DNA of 64,000 nucleotides from Reichenbachiella agariperforans (GCF_900142205.1 NZ_FRAA01000001.1:236889-300888); one strand, 5' to 3'. Counted from the stretch's first letter, positions 1 to 8,691 are shown. Numbers and translations: made by a program. Notes: a model not told the origin generated them from the sequence alone.

Positions 1-394
1 TACCACCTGTAACAGTTGACAGCAAAGCGTACACATTTACAAATGGAAGTATCCAAGCATCCGCTCTATAGTTCAGTCCATTTGTAGTGGCGTTTACACT
101 GGTAAAATTGAGTGTTTCTGTGTTTACAATTCCGCTTAAGTCCTGTCCACCTATTGTCAAACCAAACTCCGTGATCGCTAAATCCATGTAGGCATTGACA
201 TAATTGACATTGAGTCCAAATGGCAACTGCAACTGATCTGCAAAACCTCTATCCTGTGCCTTTTGACCCCAGATCGGGAGCACGTATGGGTATTTAGTAG
301 AATCTGCCGTAATAGACTGTGCCTGCACATCAAACATAAAAAGGCTAAGGCATACCAATGAGGTAAGTACAAGTAGGATTGGTTTAATATTCAT
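1..394 (-). CDS. Outer-membrane beta-barrel-like protein, C-terminus cut by window edge
   Basis: The first 131 codons of a reverse-strand gene run off the window start. It opens with a signal peptide (hydrophobic LLVLTSLVCLSLFMF, then VQAQ) and continues with a region rich in aromatic residues containing LPFGLNVNY and RADAWILPFVNVYAL. That pattern suggests an uncharacterised outer-membrane barrel, but no family is certain. An in-frame ATG at 415 would add seven residues; 394 gives the more typical signal peptide. The gene lies just behind the GNAT gene that ends at 422, so the two are probably co-transcribed. Confidence 0.6.
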   Translation of the reverse strand, partial: MNIKPILLVLTSLVCLSLFMFDVQAQSITADSTKYPYVLPIWGQKAQDRGFADQLQLPFGLNVNYVNAYMDLAITEFGLTIGGQDLSGIVNTETLNFTSVNATTNGLNYRADAWILPFVNVYALLSTVTGG

Positions 395-421
395 GATCAC
401 TTCTATAAATTTCATGATAAT

Positions 422-955
422 CTAATGGCTAGCCTCCATATTCACAACTTTGAATCCATTGATTTGGTATTCCATTACATAATCGTCCATCACATAACCT
501 CCACCAATATCTACGACTACTTCTTCTATGATCACAAAGCCTAATTTCTCATAAGCACTGATTGACGCAATATTGTCTTTGTTCACAGTCAGACGGATAA
601 TTGATACAGAGCCTTCACGAGCCTGTTCTTTCAAAAAAGCCAACACTTCTCTAGCTAAACCTTTACCTCTATGATCAGCGTAGATATAGAGTTTACTTAG
701 AAAAAGTTTTGTTCTATCTGTCTTAAATGTAAAATAGCCTAATAACTCCTCACTGTCCTGAATCAGATAGTATTGATACCCCTCCGACTGCTGCGCTAAC
801 ATCGCCTCCAAACTCGAAAACTTCCCCAACATATAATCCACTTGCGACTGACCTATGATAGCTGGAAAGTACTCGTTCCATATCTCAGCTGCCAAATCCA
901 CTACATCTTGTAGCGCATCTACTGACTCAGCTCGTACCCATTGAACTTTACTCAT
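422..955 (-). CDS. GNAT family N-acetyltransferase
   Basis: A 177-residue protein of normal single-domain GNAT length. Acetyl-CoA binding motif A is visible as YADHRGKGLAREVL (about residues 92-105, the R-x-x-G-x-G/A pyrophosphate loop). It is followed by LTVNKDNIASISAYEKLGF, the usual beta5/alpha4 segment. It should transfer an acetyl group from acetyl-CoA to a small molecule or protein amine; the substrate cannot be read from sequence. It is transcribed away from the pirin gene, and the shared 177-bp gap holds a perfect palindrome. Confidence 0.9.
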   Translation of the reverse strand: MSKVQWVRAESVDALQDVVDLAAEIWNEYFPAIIGQSQVDYMLGKFSSLEAMLAQQSEGYQYYLIQDSEELLGYFTFKTDRTKLFLSKLYIYADHRGKGLAREVLAFLKEQAREGSVSIIRLTVNKDNIASISAYEKLGFVIIEEVVVDIGGGYVMDDYVMEYQINGFKVVNMEASH

Positions 956-1040
956 TTTGGATTGATAGTTAGTAGATGCAATATTATGCTAGTGATATAT
1001 ATTTTCCTGTTAACAGCTCGTGAAATTAATTGAAATAAAA

Positions 1041-1074
1041 AATAACTTTATTTGTTGTAACAAATAAAGTTATT
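1041..1074. promoter_or_regulatory. Perfect 34-bp palindrome in divergent promoter region
   Basis: Two perfect 16-bp arms (left AATAACTTTATTTGTT, right its exact complement) flank a central GT. It lies between the GNAT start (955) and the pirin start (1133). No T-tract on one side and a position upstream of both genes argue for an operator rather than a terminator. Each arm contains TAACTTTA, close to the Bacteroidota -7 element, so a bound dimer could control both directions. The binding protein is unknown. Confidence 0.55.
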
Positions 1075-1132
1075 AAACGGTATACTTAATCAGGTAATCA
1101 AAAAGATAGGCCGAACTAAAAACAGAAAAATT

Positions 1133-1846
1133 ATGAAAACGATATTTCACGCAGCAGAGGACAGAGGACATGCTAATCATGGATGGTTGGATGCGCATCA
1201 TTCATTTAGTTTTGCAGGATTCTACAACCCTGAGCGCACCAACTTCGGCGCACTGCGGGTGCTCAATGATGATATAGTGGCAGCAGGCAAGGGATTTGGC
1301 TCTCACCCGCACGACAACATGGAAATCATCACGATACCGCTCACGGGAGAGTTAGAACATAAAGACAACATGGGAAACCAGTCTGTCATCAAATCGGGAG
1401 ACGTGCAAGTCATGAGTGCAGGTACAGGTGTGTACCATAGCGAATACAACCCTAGTGAAGCAGATGAAGTCAATTTGCTCCAAATTTGGGTCTTCCCTAA
1501 TAAAAAGAATGTCACACCTCGGTATCAGCAGATTACATTGGGTAAGCAAACACACAACGAACTACACCAGATTCTATCTCCTAGCTCAGATGACGATGGG
1601 GTATGGATTCATCAAAATGCGTGGTTTCATCTCGGTCGAATAGATCAAGGACACAGCGTAGACTATTCATTGAAAGACAGCCAAAATAATGGCGTATATA
1701 CAATGATCCTAGAAGGTGAAGTGGAGATCAATGATCAAAAGCTAGGTACTAAAGATGCGATTGGAATTTGGGAAGCAGCTGATTTTGAAGTAACAGCCAA
1801 AACTGACGCTCGAATTTTACTGATCGAAGTGCCTCTAAAATTTTGA
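1133..1846 (+). CDS. Pirin family protein (YhhW/quercetinase-like bicupin)
   Basis: A 237-residue two-cupin protein of standard pirin length. The N-terminal cupin holds the metal ligands His58 and His60 (GSHPHDNMEI), His102 and Glu104 (YHSEYN), matching the Fe-binding set of human pirin and E. coli YhhW. Bacterial members can act as quercetin 2,3-dioxygenases or redox-responsive regulators; the physiological role here is not known. The gene stands alone, with a palindromic possible operator 60 bp upstream and a strong hairpin just after its stop. Confidence 0.92.
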   Translation: MKTIFHAAEDRGHANHGWLDAHHSFSFAGFYNPERTNFGALRVLNDDIVAAGKGFGSHPHDNMEIITIPLTGELEHKDNMGNQSVIKSGDVQVMSAGTGVYHSEYNPSEADEVNLLQIWVFPNKKNVTPRYQQITLGKQTHNELHQILSPSSDDDGVWIHQNAWFHLGRIDQGHSVDYSLKDSQNNGVYTMILEGEVEINDQKLGTKDAIGIWEAADFEVTAKTDARILLIEVPLKF

Positions 1847-1850
1847 ATTG

Positions 1851-1898
1851 AATAAGCCAAGACTGTGGGAGAGTTCTCTCCCACAGTCTTGGCTTATT
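1851..1898. terminator. Bidirectional terminator hairpin
   Basis: A perfect inverted repeat with 23-bp arms (AATAAGCCAAGACTGTGGGA start) and a TT centre fills the gap between the convergent pirin gene (ends 1846) and the barrel gene (ends 1903). It is symmetrical, so it can stop transcription from both sides, although the trailing U-tracts are short. Confidence 0.8.
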
Positions 1899-1902
1899 AT
1901 CA

Positions 1903-2982
1903 CTACAGGATGATACCAAAGCTAAAACCATTCAGTTCGGGTCCTCTATTCTCTGCAAAGACATTGTTCAAGTCATAGTTCATAAACACGTCCATCCCTC
2001 TGAACCCAGCGCGTACGCGAACACCATAGCGGAAGTTGTTGAGGTAATAATTACTCTTTTGCTTATCCTTTTGCTTGTCACCATTCTCTTCATAAATGAA
2101 CTTCGTCCAGCTATCGATGCGATATCCTACATAGCCCCCTGCTCCTATTCTAAAACCGCTTTGCCCGTAGCGTTTAAACGGACCGGTGTTTAGACTGTTG
2201 TCTTCATGTCCGAAATCCAACATTGGCACGAGATTTAGATTGATAAAGGTCGCTGCTAACTTACTCTTTCGGCCAACCACGGTATTATCTTCCACGAACA
2301 TCGTTTCGTCAGGTCCCTTAGAAATTCGAACGTTGGTATTGTCCAACTTCCAGTTGTACCACGAGATATTCCCTCCCCAATTGAGCATCAGTGGCCCACT
2401 AATATGCGTGGTGTTAGTATGTCCCAAAGCCACATACCACGAGCCCCAAGGCTTGACGGTGTACAAAGCACCATTGGCATCTGGAAACTTCCCTTTTTCG
2501 ATCCAGTTGTTCATCCCGAACTCGATCTCAAAACTTCCTTTGGTTCGTCGGTCATCCTTTTCACCATTCCAAAAGTCGAAATCAAAATCATTGTCATTGT
2601 CATCGTCATCGTCCCATTCGGTTTCCTGCCAGTCTTCATCTGAGTCGGACGAACTACTCTCTCCGTAGTAGACCAATCCACCATCACTATTCGTCGAAAC
2701 AGTGTCTTGTGTGTAGTGTGTGCCTACAGAATCTATCATAACAATCTCTTCCACTCCCGTGGCAGTACTATCTAAATTTAGGTTCAAGTCACGGATAATC
2801 TGATTGATATCAAGTTTCTCCAAGCGTTTCAAATCCTCCTGACTCTGCGCGATTATAATCATCCTGCTGTTCTTACCGAACTCCACTACCACCGTATCCT
2901 TTGACGTGCTACTATCCGTCGCATAAACTGTCTGCACAAGACATAGCAATCCCATGACGATTATGTTTGTAATTGTTTTCAT
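1903..2982 (-). CDS. Secreted outer-membrane beta-barrel protein of an ECF sigma operon
   Basis: A 359-residue protein with a signal peptide ending near TVYA (residue 21). After about 90 residues of ordinary sequence comes a very acidic Ser/Asp-rich linker (about residues 105-140, e.g. DDDDDNDNDFDFDF). The rest is rich in alternating aromatic and polar residues and ends in a strand-like NGFSFGIIL, as in outer-membrane barrels. It follows the membrane anti-sigma-like gene by only 8 bp and is the last gene of the sigma operon, so it is probably co-expressed with the sigma factor. No specific function is recognised. The acidic linker might bind cations; this is inference. Confidence 0.75.
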   Translation of the reverse strand: MKTITNIIVMGLLCLVQTVYATDSSTSKDTVVVEFGKNSRMIIIAQSQEDLKRLEKLDINQIIRDLNLNLDSTATGVEEIVMIDSVGTHYTQDTVSTNSDGGLVYYGESSSSDSDEDWQETEWDDDDDNDNDFDFDFWNGEKDDRRTKGSFEIEFGMNNWIEKGKFPDANGALYTVKPWGSWYVALGHTNTTHISGPLMLNWGGNISWYNWKLDNTNVRISKGPDETMFVEDNTVVGRKSKLAATFINLNLVPMLDFGHEDNSLNTGPFKRYGQSGFRIGAGGYVGYRIDSWTKFIYEENGDKQKDKQKSNYYLNNFRYGVRVRAGFRGMDVFMNYDLNNVFAENRGPELNGFSFGIIL

Positions 2983-2990
2983 ACTTCTAA

Positions 2991-3659
2991 CTATTTAAGT
3001 TTTTGACGTTGTTCTCGTTGTGAAGCGAAGGGGTCGTTGAGAACACGATCCTTAGCATCTCGGATATCTGCCCAGACATCCGATGGATCAAATGTTCTGG
3101 CTTGATCCAATATTTTTTTGATCTTGGGTGTATGTGTAGTATCTACCACATGAGCTACCAGTGTTTGAGTCGCTGGTCCTCTCTTATAGACTACCTTCAC
3201 TGCGACTGGCTCTTTCTCTTCTATATCTAATGCTGGTAGTACTACCGGAATTTCTAAAGCCTCTTCCGCTAGCAAGGCTTCTGGCGATGCTGCTGTTGCC
3301 CCCTTGGCCGCCATAGCAGGGGTCGTTATTTGAGCAGCCCATCTTCTTATTTTTACTAATCTAGGTTGGATCGTGGTGGGCTGCGGTATATACTGAGTCA
3401 TGGATACTTTCTTTGGCGTCACCTGCTCCAGATTATGCTCAAAAGCAATATAGTTTTGGGATTCCCAAACACCATAACCCCATAAGCTACCGATCACCAA
3501 TACTGCTACTGCCACGCGCCATATCACTATCCCTCGTTTTGGTGTGGCAGACGGGTGGTCTAACATCATTTCCAGTTTGGACCAATTATCGTCACTTGGC
3601 AATGACGCTTTGGTAGACAATCTCGACTTGAATATATCATCTATCTTGTTAACTCCCAT
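2991..3659 (-). CDS. Single-pass membrane protein, candidate anti-sigma factor
   Basis: A 222-residue protein with a short cytoplasmic head (DDIFKSRLSTKASLPSDDNW and a W-x-K-L-E segment) of a type common beside Bacteroidota ECF sigma genes. One transmembrane helix follows (about residues 44-64, VIWRVAVAVLVIGSLWGYGV), then a periplasmic tail. The start overlaps the sigma gene by 11 bp, so translation is probably coupled. No FecR domain or zinc anti-sigma HxxxCxxC motif is seen, so the anti-sigma role rests on context and topology. Confidence 0.7.
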   Translation of the reverse strand: MGVNKIDDIFKSRLSTKASLPSDDNWSKLEMMLDHPSATPKRGIVIWRVAVAVLVIGSLWGYGVWESQNYIAFEHNLEQVTPKKVSMTQYIPQPTTIQPRLVKIRRWAAQITTPAMAAKGATAASPEALLAEEALEIPVVLPALDIEEKEPVAVKVVYKRGPATQTLVAHVVDTTHTPKIKKILDQARTFDPSDVWADIRDAKDRVLNDPFASQREQRQKLK

Positions 3660-4254
3660 TGTCTTGTCGTTTAAATGCTACATACTTCTCATGGTCTTCT
3701 ATCTTAGCCTGAAGCCATTTTCTGGCGCGGCTCAGTTGAGACTTAGAGGTATTGACTGATATCCCAAGTAGAGCTGATATATCTTGATGCGTATAGCCCT
3801 CGATGGCATACATGTTGAACACCGTTCTATACCCCTGAGGCAACTCCTGAACCATCGCAAGTAGGTCATCTGACTCCAGAGCATCTGAGACAGTCAGATG
3901 ATCTATCTCATGCTCGGCATCTACTATATCTACCTCCATATAGAGTGCCTTATTTTTGCGAATCCATTCTAGGCAAGTGTTGACCATGATTCGACGTATC
4001 CAGCCCTGCAAACTACCCGACAACTTGAACTGATCTATTTTCTCAAACACCTTCATAAACCCGATCAACATGAGCTCTTCTGCTGTGCTATCATCCGCGA
4101 GATACCTTCTACAGACGGTCAGCATCACACTCGATTCTTTCTCATAGAGATACCGTTGCGCTTTGGCATCACGTCTTTTACACCGTTTTACTAGCTCTAA
4201 GTCACTATATGTTGATTTGGTTTCGCTTCTCATGATCTTATCAATCATATACAA
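3649..4254 (-). CDS. RNA polymerase ECF-type sigma factor
   Basis: A 201-residue sigma-70 family protein. Region 2 spans about residues 27-100, including YLADDSTAEELMLIGFMKVF and the basic GWIRRIMVNTCLEWIRK. Region 4 spans about 130-185, with an ELPQGYRTVFNMYAIEGYTH helix and a helix-turn-helix DISALLGISVNTSKSQLSRA. It heads a three-gene operon with a membrane anti-sigma candidate and a barrel protein, so it probably answers an envelope signal. It is transcribed separately from the upstream PspC gene, which has its own terminator. Confidence 0.93.
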   Translation of the reverse strand: MYMIDKIMRSETKSTYSDLELVKRCKRRDAKAQRYLYEKESSVMLTVCRRYLADDSTAEELMLIGFMKVFEKIDQFKLSGSLQGWIRRIMVNTCLEWIRKNKALYMEVDIVDAEHEIDHLTVSDALESDDLLAMVQELPQGYRTVFNMYAIEGYTHQDISALLGISVNTSKSQLSRARKWLQAKIEDHEKYVAFKRQDNGS

Positions 4255-4307
4255 GATGGAGATCTATAAAAAAGGGTTGCATTGAGCTTGAAAATTAATC
4301 AATAAAA

Positions 4308-4333
4308 AACCCGAACCATATATGATTCGGGTT
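4308..4333 (-). terminator. Rho-independent terminator of the PadR-PspC operon
   Basis: AACCCGAA pairs with TTCGGGTT; one mismatch and a CATA/TATG extension close the hairpin. Read on the reverse strand it is followed by a run of six T, just after the PspC-GIN stop at 4356. Confidence 0.85.
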
Positions 4334-4355
4334 GTCTACCTTTTGTTATCCTAGA

Positions 4356-6869
4356 TTAGTCGTCATCTGCATCACGGATTTTACTCACTCCACTTTCGTG
4401 AATATCGATTGACTCAGGTGAACCTTTGTAGCGAATATTACTAATCCCCGACGCACTTGCTTCGATGCTTTCGCGTGCATAAACTTTGGCCGATGAAGCA
4501 CCTCCTGCTTCAATATTTACCTCTTTGGCTCGGAAATTATACGCCCTCAGGTTAGACGCTCCCGACAAATCTACTCCCAAATAATCTGCAGTGCCTGACA
4601 GCTCCAATACAGCTGCACCAGACATATCCGCTTCTAATTCTTTAACCTGCACCCGAAGATCACAACTAGAAGCTCCCGACACATCTACTTCAAATTCGTT
4701 CAGTTCAAAATTATCTACCTGAACTTTACACAGTCCACCAACCTCGAGTCTGTTTATGTTCGGCATGGTGATGTACAATTCCAGTCTATCATCATCTTTC
4801 AAGTCCTGCATCAAGCTCCAATCCTTGTTATCCAACCCCACTTCCAGTACTTGATCAAACTGCTTGACCTGCACCTGCTTTTTCAACTGATCTGATCCTT
4901 TGATTACGACTTTGTAGGTATCATTCTCTTCGATAAACACCCTGTAAATCCCATCGATCTCTATTTCATTAAAATCTTTAAGATCAAACACCAAGGATTC
5001 TTCATCCTCGCCGATTGGAGTTACAGATTCTAGTCTCTCCTCCGAAGAGTCGCTTTCATCCATTTCTTCCTCCTCTACTTTCTCCTTTTCGCAAGTGATA
5101 CAGGTTAGTCCCTCATCGGTAAACATCCACTGAGTATCATCGTCGATATGGTACCGGTTGTAATCCGATCTACCCAGACGAAATGGGAGAATTTCCCTCA
5201 TATAACGCTCCATCACGAAAGCTTTCCCTTCTGGAATGTAAAGAATCAAGTCCACGGCCTGCCCTCTAAATTTAGCTCCCTCTTTGAATTGAAAATTTGC
5301 ATCAAAAATCAGGTTGTTCCCAAACTGACTTACCTCGTAAGCTACCATTTGTGCATTTTCGATCGCATTGCTTCTGCTGCTTCCACGAGACTCTTTGATT
5401 ACAATAAGCTGCACTAGCGAATCTTCTCCTCCTCTCAATACGAGATCAGGTTTTTTCATCTCCTTCATATCATCGAGTCCTAACTTTAAGATCAAAGGCT
5501 CATCATCAGTCAACTTATATTCACGTGTCTCTTTGTACTGTCCTTCGCTATGGAAACTAGCAATGACATTAGGTACAGTCACAATAGCCACTATCAAGCC
5601 TATGAACCACACGCCCAACGCAGACCACCCAATCGCTGAACTAATCACGAGGCGTTTCACAATCAGAGATATGCCCAAAAGCGTAATCATTAGCACGGGA
5701 ACTATAGCCAGAATAAACATTGATACAAAAGCCCACAGAGAAAAGCTCTGAGGTATAATCTCGACAGGAATAGCCCCCAATGACAAGAACTCTACCTGAG
5801 AACTAATCAAACCTAAAGCTATCCCGATGGTAGCGAACAAAGCTATGATCGTCACCATACCTACAAGTGTGACCAGTATACCTACAGCGATTCGTACGAT
5901 ATCAACAAGCAACTTTGAAATAGGCCCTATCAACTTACCTAGCATCCTAAAAACCTCTGCGATAACACGAAACGGAAAAAGCAGTATCTTGGCAACGGTA
6001 CTTTCTTCGCCCTCTTTGGTTTTCAAACCTCTCGTTACACTTTGCTGAATATTCGACAAAGTGACTGGCTCTCCTTGCATTTGCATCTTTTCGGTGATCG
6101 TCTTAGCGACTGGCGTGATCATCCACAGAATGATATAAAGCACTAAGCCTGACCCTCCGAGAAATATTGAAACGACAAATAACAGACGAACCACTGTCAC
6201 ATCTATCCCAAAGTAAGCCGCTATACCCGATGCGATCCCTCCCAAAACTTGGTTTTCTGGATCCCTAAACATCTTCTTGACACTCTCTTGGTCGCCTAAA
6301 TCAGTAGAGACAGGTATCACCATCCATAGGACGATGTAAGCCAAAAACACTGCTCCACTAAATCCTAAAATGAAGACATTAAGTAGCATGGCAAGCATCA
6401 CTAAACGAATCCATAAAGGGTCAATCGAGAAATAATAAGCAATTCCTGCTGCTACACCGCCGAGTACTTTGCGTCTGTCATCACGGTAGAGCGTTTTCTT
6501 CCCAAAATCGTCAGTTTTTTCCTTAGAGCCAGTCTTTGATGCAGATTCAGTTTCTTCTGCTGCCTCTTGCTTGTCAGTAGCTTCCTCATCTCCGTACTCC
6601 ACCGCATCGAAATCTGCAATTGTACCCATGGTCTGTATCAAACCACTGACATCTTCCAGTGTGATGACCTGTTTGCCATCACTGAGTTTGCTCAAAAATA
6701 TCTCCGCAATACGACTCTCGATATCAGAGATGATCTCCGAACTATCATCGTAGGTAGAAAAGTACCGATTGATTGATTCCAAATAGGTTTTCAGGTTGAG
6801 GTAGCCATCCTCTTCGATGTGAAATATAATTCCACTGATGTTTATACTGATATTTTTTTTCATTGCCAT
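4356..6869 (-). CDS. PspC-domain / GIN (DUF2807) fusion membrane protein
   Basis: An 837-residue protein. The N-terminal 90 residues are cytoplasmic. Two PspC domains follow, each with K-x-x-x-R/D-x-x-R/N-x-V-L-G-G-(V/I)-A-(A/S)-G-I-A and two hydrophobic segments (about residues 125-195 and 200-255). Four or five more membrane helices come next (about 315-440). The C-terminal half, beginning about residue 620, is a GIN/DUF2807 beta-helix with repeated G-A-S-S/G-A-A turns. PspC domains sense or respond to envelope stress and GIN domains are probable extracytoplasmic adhesion-like helices. It is preceded by a PadR regulator, the usual arrangement in Bacteroidota. Combining all parts in one chain is less usual than separate genes. 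Confidence 0.85.
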   Translation of the reverse strand: MAMKKNISINISGIIFHIEEDGYLNLKTYLESINRYFSTYDDSSEIISDIESRIAEIFLSKLSDGKQVITLEDVSGLIQTMGTIADFDAVEYGDEEATDKQEAAEETESASKTGSKEKTDDFGKKTLYRDDRRKVLGGVAAGIAYYFSIDPLWIRLVMLAMLLNVFILGFSGAVFLAYIVLWMVIPVSTDLGDQESVKKMFRDPENQVLGGIASGIAAYFGIDVTVVRLLFVVSIFLGGSGLVLYIILWMITPVAKTITEKMQMQGEPVTLSNIQQSVTRGLKTKEGEESTVAKILLFPFRVIAEVFRMLGKLIGPISKLLVDIVRIAVGILVTLVGMVTIIALFATIGIALGLISSQVEFLSLGAIPVEIIPQSFSLWAFVSMFILAIVPVLMITLLGISLIVKRLVISSAIGWSALGVWFIGLIVAIVTVPNVIASFHSEGQYKETREYKLTDDEPLILKLGLDDMKEMKKPDLVLRGGEDSLVQLIVIKESRGSSRSNAIENAQMVAYEVSQFGNNLIFDANFQFKEGAKFRGQAVDLILYIPEGKAFVMERYMREILPFRLGRSDYNRYHIDDDTQWMFTDEGLTCITCEKEKVEEEEMDESDSSEERLESVTPIGEDEESLVFDLKDFNEIEIDGIYRVFIEENDTYKVVIKGSDQLKKQVQVKQFDQVLEVGLDNKDWSLMQDLKDDDRLELYITMPNINRLEVGGLCKVQVDNFELNEFEVDVSGASSCDLRVQVKELEADMSGAAVLELSGTADYLGVDLSGASNLRAYNFRAKEVNIEAGGASSAKVYARESIEASASGISNIRYKGSPESIDIHESGVSKIRDADDD

Positions 6870-6923
6870 ATTATTTTATCCGACCGACAGTCATGATATT
6901 CAGGTTATGTTTGATAGATATGC

Positions 6924-7256
6924 TCATGATGCTTGACTGGAAATCTTCTTGGTAGAAGCCACGAGCTGCTTCCAGGTAGCGTCGAGAGTTTTTGCAAAAT
7001 CCTCTCCTACCGTGGTAATCGTATAATATTTCCGAGGCGGCCCTGACTTGGACTCCACCCATTTGTACTCAACCAATCCCGCCTTTCTGAGCCGTGTCAG
7101 CAACGGATACAAAGTCCCTTCCACCACCATGATCTTAGCAGAAGTCAATTCTTCCAACATATCCGAAGCGTATACCTCTCCGCGCGAAATAATCTTCAGC
7201 ACGCAATACTCGAGGATACCCTTTCTCATTTGGACTTGTGTATTTTCAATTTTCAT
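6924..7256 (-). CDS. PadR family transcriptional regulator
   Basis: A 110-residue winged-helix protein. The PadR core is plain: QMRKGILEYCVLKIIS, then GEVYASDMLEEL, VVEGTLYPLLTRLRKAGLV and the wing SGPPRKYYTIT. The open frame extends upstream to 7355, but the ATG at 7256 (MKIENTQVQMRKG) matches the normal PadR N-terminus, so that start is used. It sits 54 bp before the PspC-GIN gene and probably represses this operon itself, releasing on an envelope or ligand signal (inferred from the family). Confidence 0.9.
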   Translation of the reverse strand: MKIENTQVQMRKGILEYCVLKIISRGEVYASDMLEELTSAKIMVVEGTLYPLLTRLRKAGLVEYKWVESKSGPPRKYYTITTVGEDFAKTLDATWKQLVASTKKISSQAS

Positions 7257-7273
7257 ATGCCTATAGTTAACTT

Positions 7274-7339
7274 CTATCCGAGTAAATCCATCACCACAAA
7301 AGCGACGATCATGAACAGAACAATTACCAATGAAATCAT
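7274..7339 (-). CDS. Possible 21-residue membrane micropeptide
   Basis: An ATG-to-TAG frame encodes MISLVIVLFMIVAFVVMDLL plus a final Gly, almost a pure transmembrane helix. It ends 17 bp before the PadR start and is in a different frame. It could be a small membrane peptide of the PadR-PspC envelope-stress operon or a chance hydrophobic stretch. No clear ribosome site is seen, which is normal in this group. Confidence 0.3.
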   Translation of the reverse strand: MISLVIVLFMIVAFVVMDLLG

Positions 7340-7581
7340 AATTTCTACTTTTCAACTCCGCCCTACGAGATGGCAGATTTAGTTTAGTTAGTTAATGGTT
7401 ACGGAAAAGTACCTTGCATAGCCAAGTACTAGGTGGTAATTTTCTATTTTTATTCACTTTTCTACAAATAATCCCACGTTATCTAAAGAAAAATCAAAAG
7501 TGTTCGGTCAGATTATTAACTTTTTCTTTCCAAAATAGAATTTCAAATGACCAATCGTATCACGGATCAAGGCAATGTTTT

Positions 7582-7589
7582 TACCTTTG
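7582..7589 (+). promoter_or_regulatory. Bacteroidota -7 promoter element (TACCTTTG)
   Basis: A perfect match to the Bacteroidota -7 consensus TAnnTTTG, 25 bp before the TTG start of the PorV/PorQ-like gene. No good TTG -33 element is found at the usual spacing. It probably drives the two-gene T9SS operon. Confidence 0.5.
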
Positions 7590-7614
7590 TAAGGTTATTT
7601 CTTAAAGTTCGAAT

Positions 7615-8691
7615 TTGAAATATTTAATACTCGCCATTACGTTTTGGCTCTTTTACTTCAGCGTCTGTGCTCAGACCAACACGCCCAAATACAGTAATGA
7701 GTTTTTGGCGATCGGTGTAGATGCTCGTGCCTTAGCGATGAGTGGTGCTTTCACCAGTGTAACCGACGATGTATCATCAGGCTACTGGAACCCATCAGGG
7801 CTCAACCACCAAGTGGACAAATACAGCGCATCACTGATGCATGCCCAATATTTCGCTGGGATCGCTAACTATGACTATGCGGCCTTTTCGACGCGCATAG
7901 ATGATGTCAGTGTCCTCGGTATCTCTGCCATCCGCCTCGGAATAGATGACATCCCTGACACGCGCTACCTCTATGATGCCAATGGTGCACTCAACTATGA
8001 CAACATCAAATTCTTTTCCTCTGCTGACTATGCATTTTTGTTCTCCTATGCGAGAAAACTAAAAATCCTCGGCGGACTAGAGAGCGGGATTAATGCCAAA
8101 ATCATCTACCGCAGTGCAGGGAGCTTTGCTACAGCGTGGGGCTATGGCCTTGATATTGGATTCCAAAAAACAATCAACAAGCTCAAAATCGGTCTGATGC
8201 TCCGTGACATCACAGGCACTTATAATACTTGGAGTCACAACACCTCTCTAATCGCCGATATCTACACCCAAACGGGCAATGCTATCCCAGAAAACTCTAT
8301 TGAGATCACACTACCCCGCATGATCCTCGGTGGCAGTTATCACGTAAGTATTATTGAGCGTTTCAGTATTTTGATGTCTATAGATGTAGAAGCCACACTC
8401 GATGGCAAGCGAAACACACTCATCAAATCAGATCAGGTTTCACTTGACCCTCGGGCTGGACTAGAAATCGGGTATGTCGATAAGTTCTTCCTACGCGTAG
8501 GTGCTGGGCAATTTCAGGAAATACAGGATTTTGACCGTAGCTATCAGACCGTCTTCCAGCCCAACTTCGGTGTGGGAGTCAAGCTCAGCCAGTTCAGTAT
8601 CGACTATGCACTGACAGACATTGGAGATCAGGCAGAGTCCCCCTATTCCCATGTATTATCCCTAAAAGCGAGTTTCAATGATAAGAAGTAA
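7615..8691 (+). CDS. PorV/PorQ family outer-membrane protein (T9SS-associated)
   Basis: A 358-residue protein beginning at a TTG codon, with a signal peptide ending SVCAQ (about residue 20). The mature start contains FLAIGVDARALAMSGAFTSV followed by SSGYWNPSGL, the hallmark of PorV/PorQ (FadL-like) barrels. The rest is beta-barrel-like. In the T9SS, PorV carries cargo to the PorU sortase. This copy overlaps a PorU-type sortase gene by 14 bp and probably serves as its partner, but it is shorter than, and differs from, classical PorV, so no symbol is given. Confidence 0.85.
   Translation: MKYLILAITFWLFYFSVCAQTNTPKYSNEFLAIGVDARALAMSGAFTSVTDDVSSGYWNPSGLNHQVDKYSASLMHAQYFAGIANYDYAAFSTRIDDVSVLGISAIRLGIDDIPDTRYLYDANGALNYDNIKFFSSADYAFLFSYARKLKILGGLESGINAKIIYRSAGSFATAWGYGLDIGFQKTINKLKIGLMLRDITGTYNTWSHNTSLIADIYTQTGNAIPENSIEITLPRMILGGSYHVSIIERFSILMSIDVEATLDGKRNTLIKSDQVSLDPRAGLEIGYVDKFFLRVGAGQFQEIQDFDRSYQTVFQPNFGVGVKLSQFSIDYALTDIGDQAESPYSHVLSLKASFNDKK

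Larger units (their letters stand above)
7257..7614. other. Intergenic region between PadR and PorV/PorQ-like genes
   Basis: This 358-bp divergent gap holds the candidate micropeptide (7274-7339) and a -7 promoter element (7582-7589). The remainder is AT-rich and shows no gene. Confidence 0.6.
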
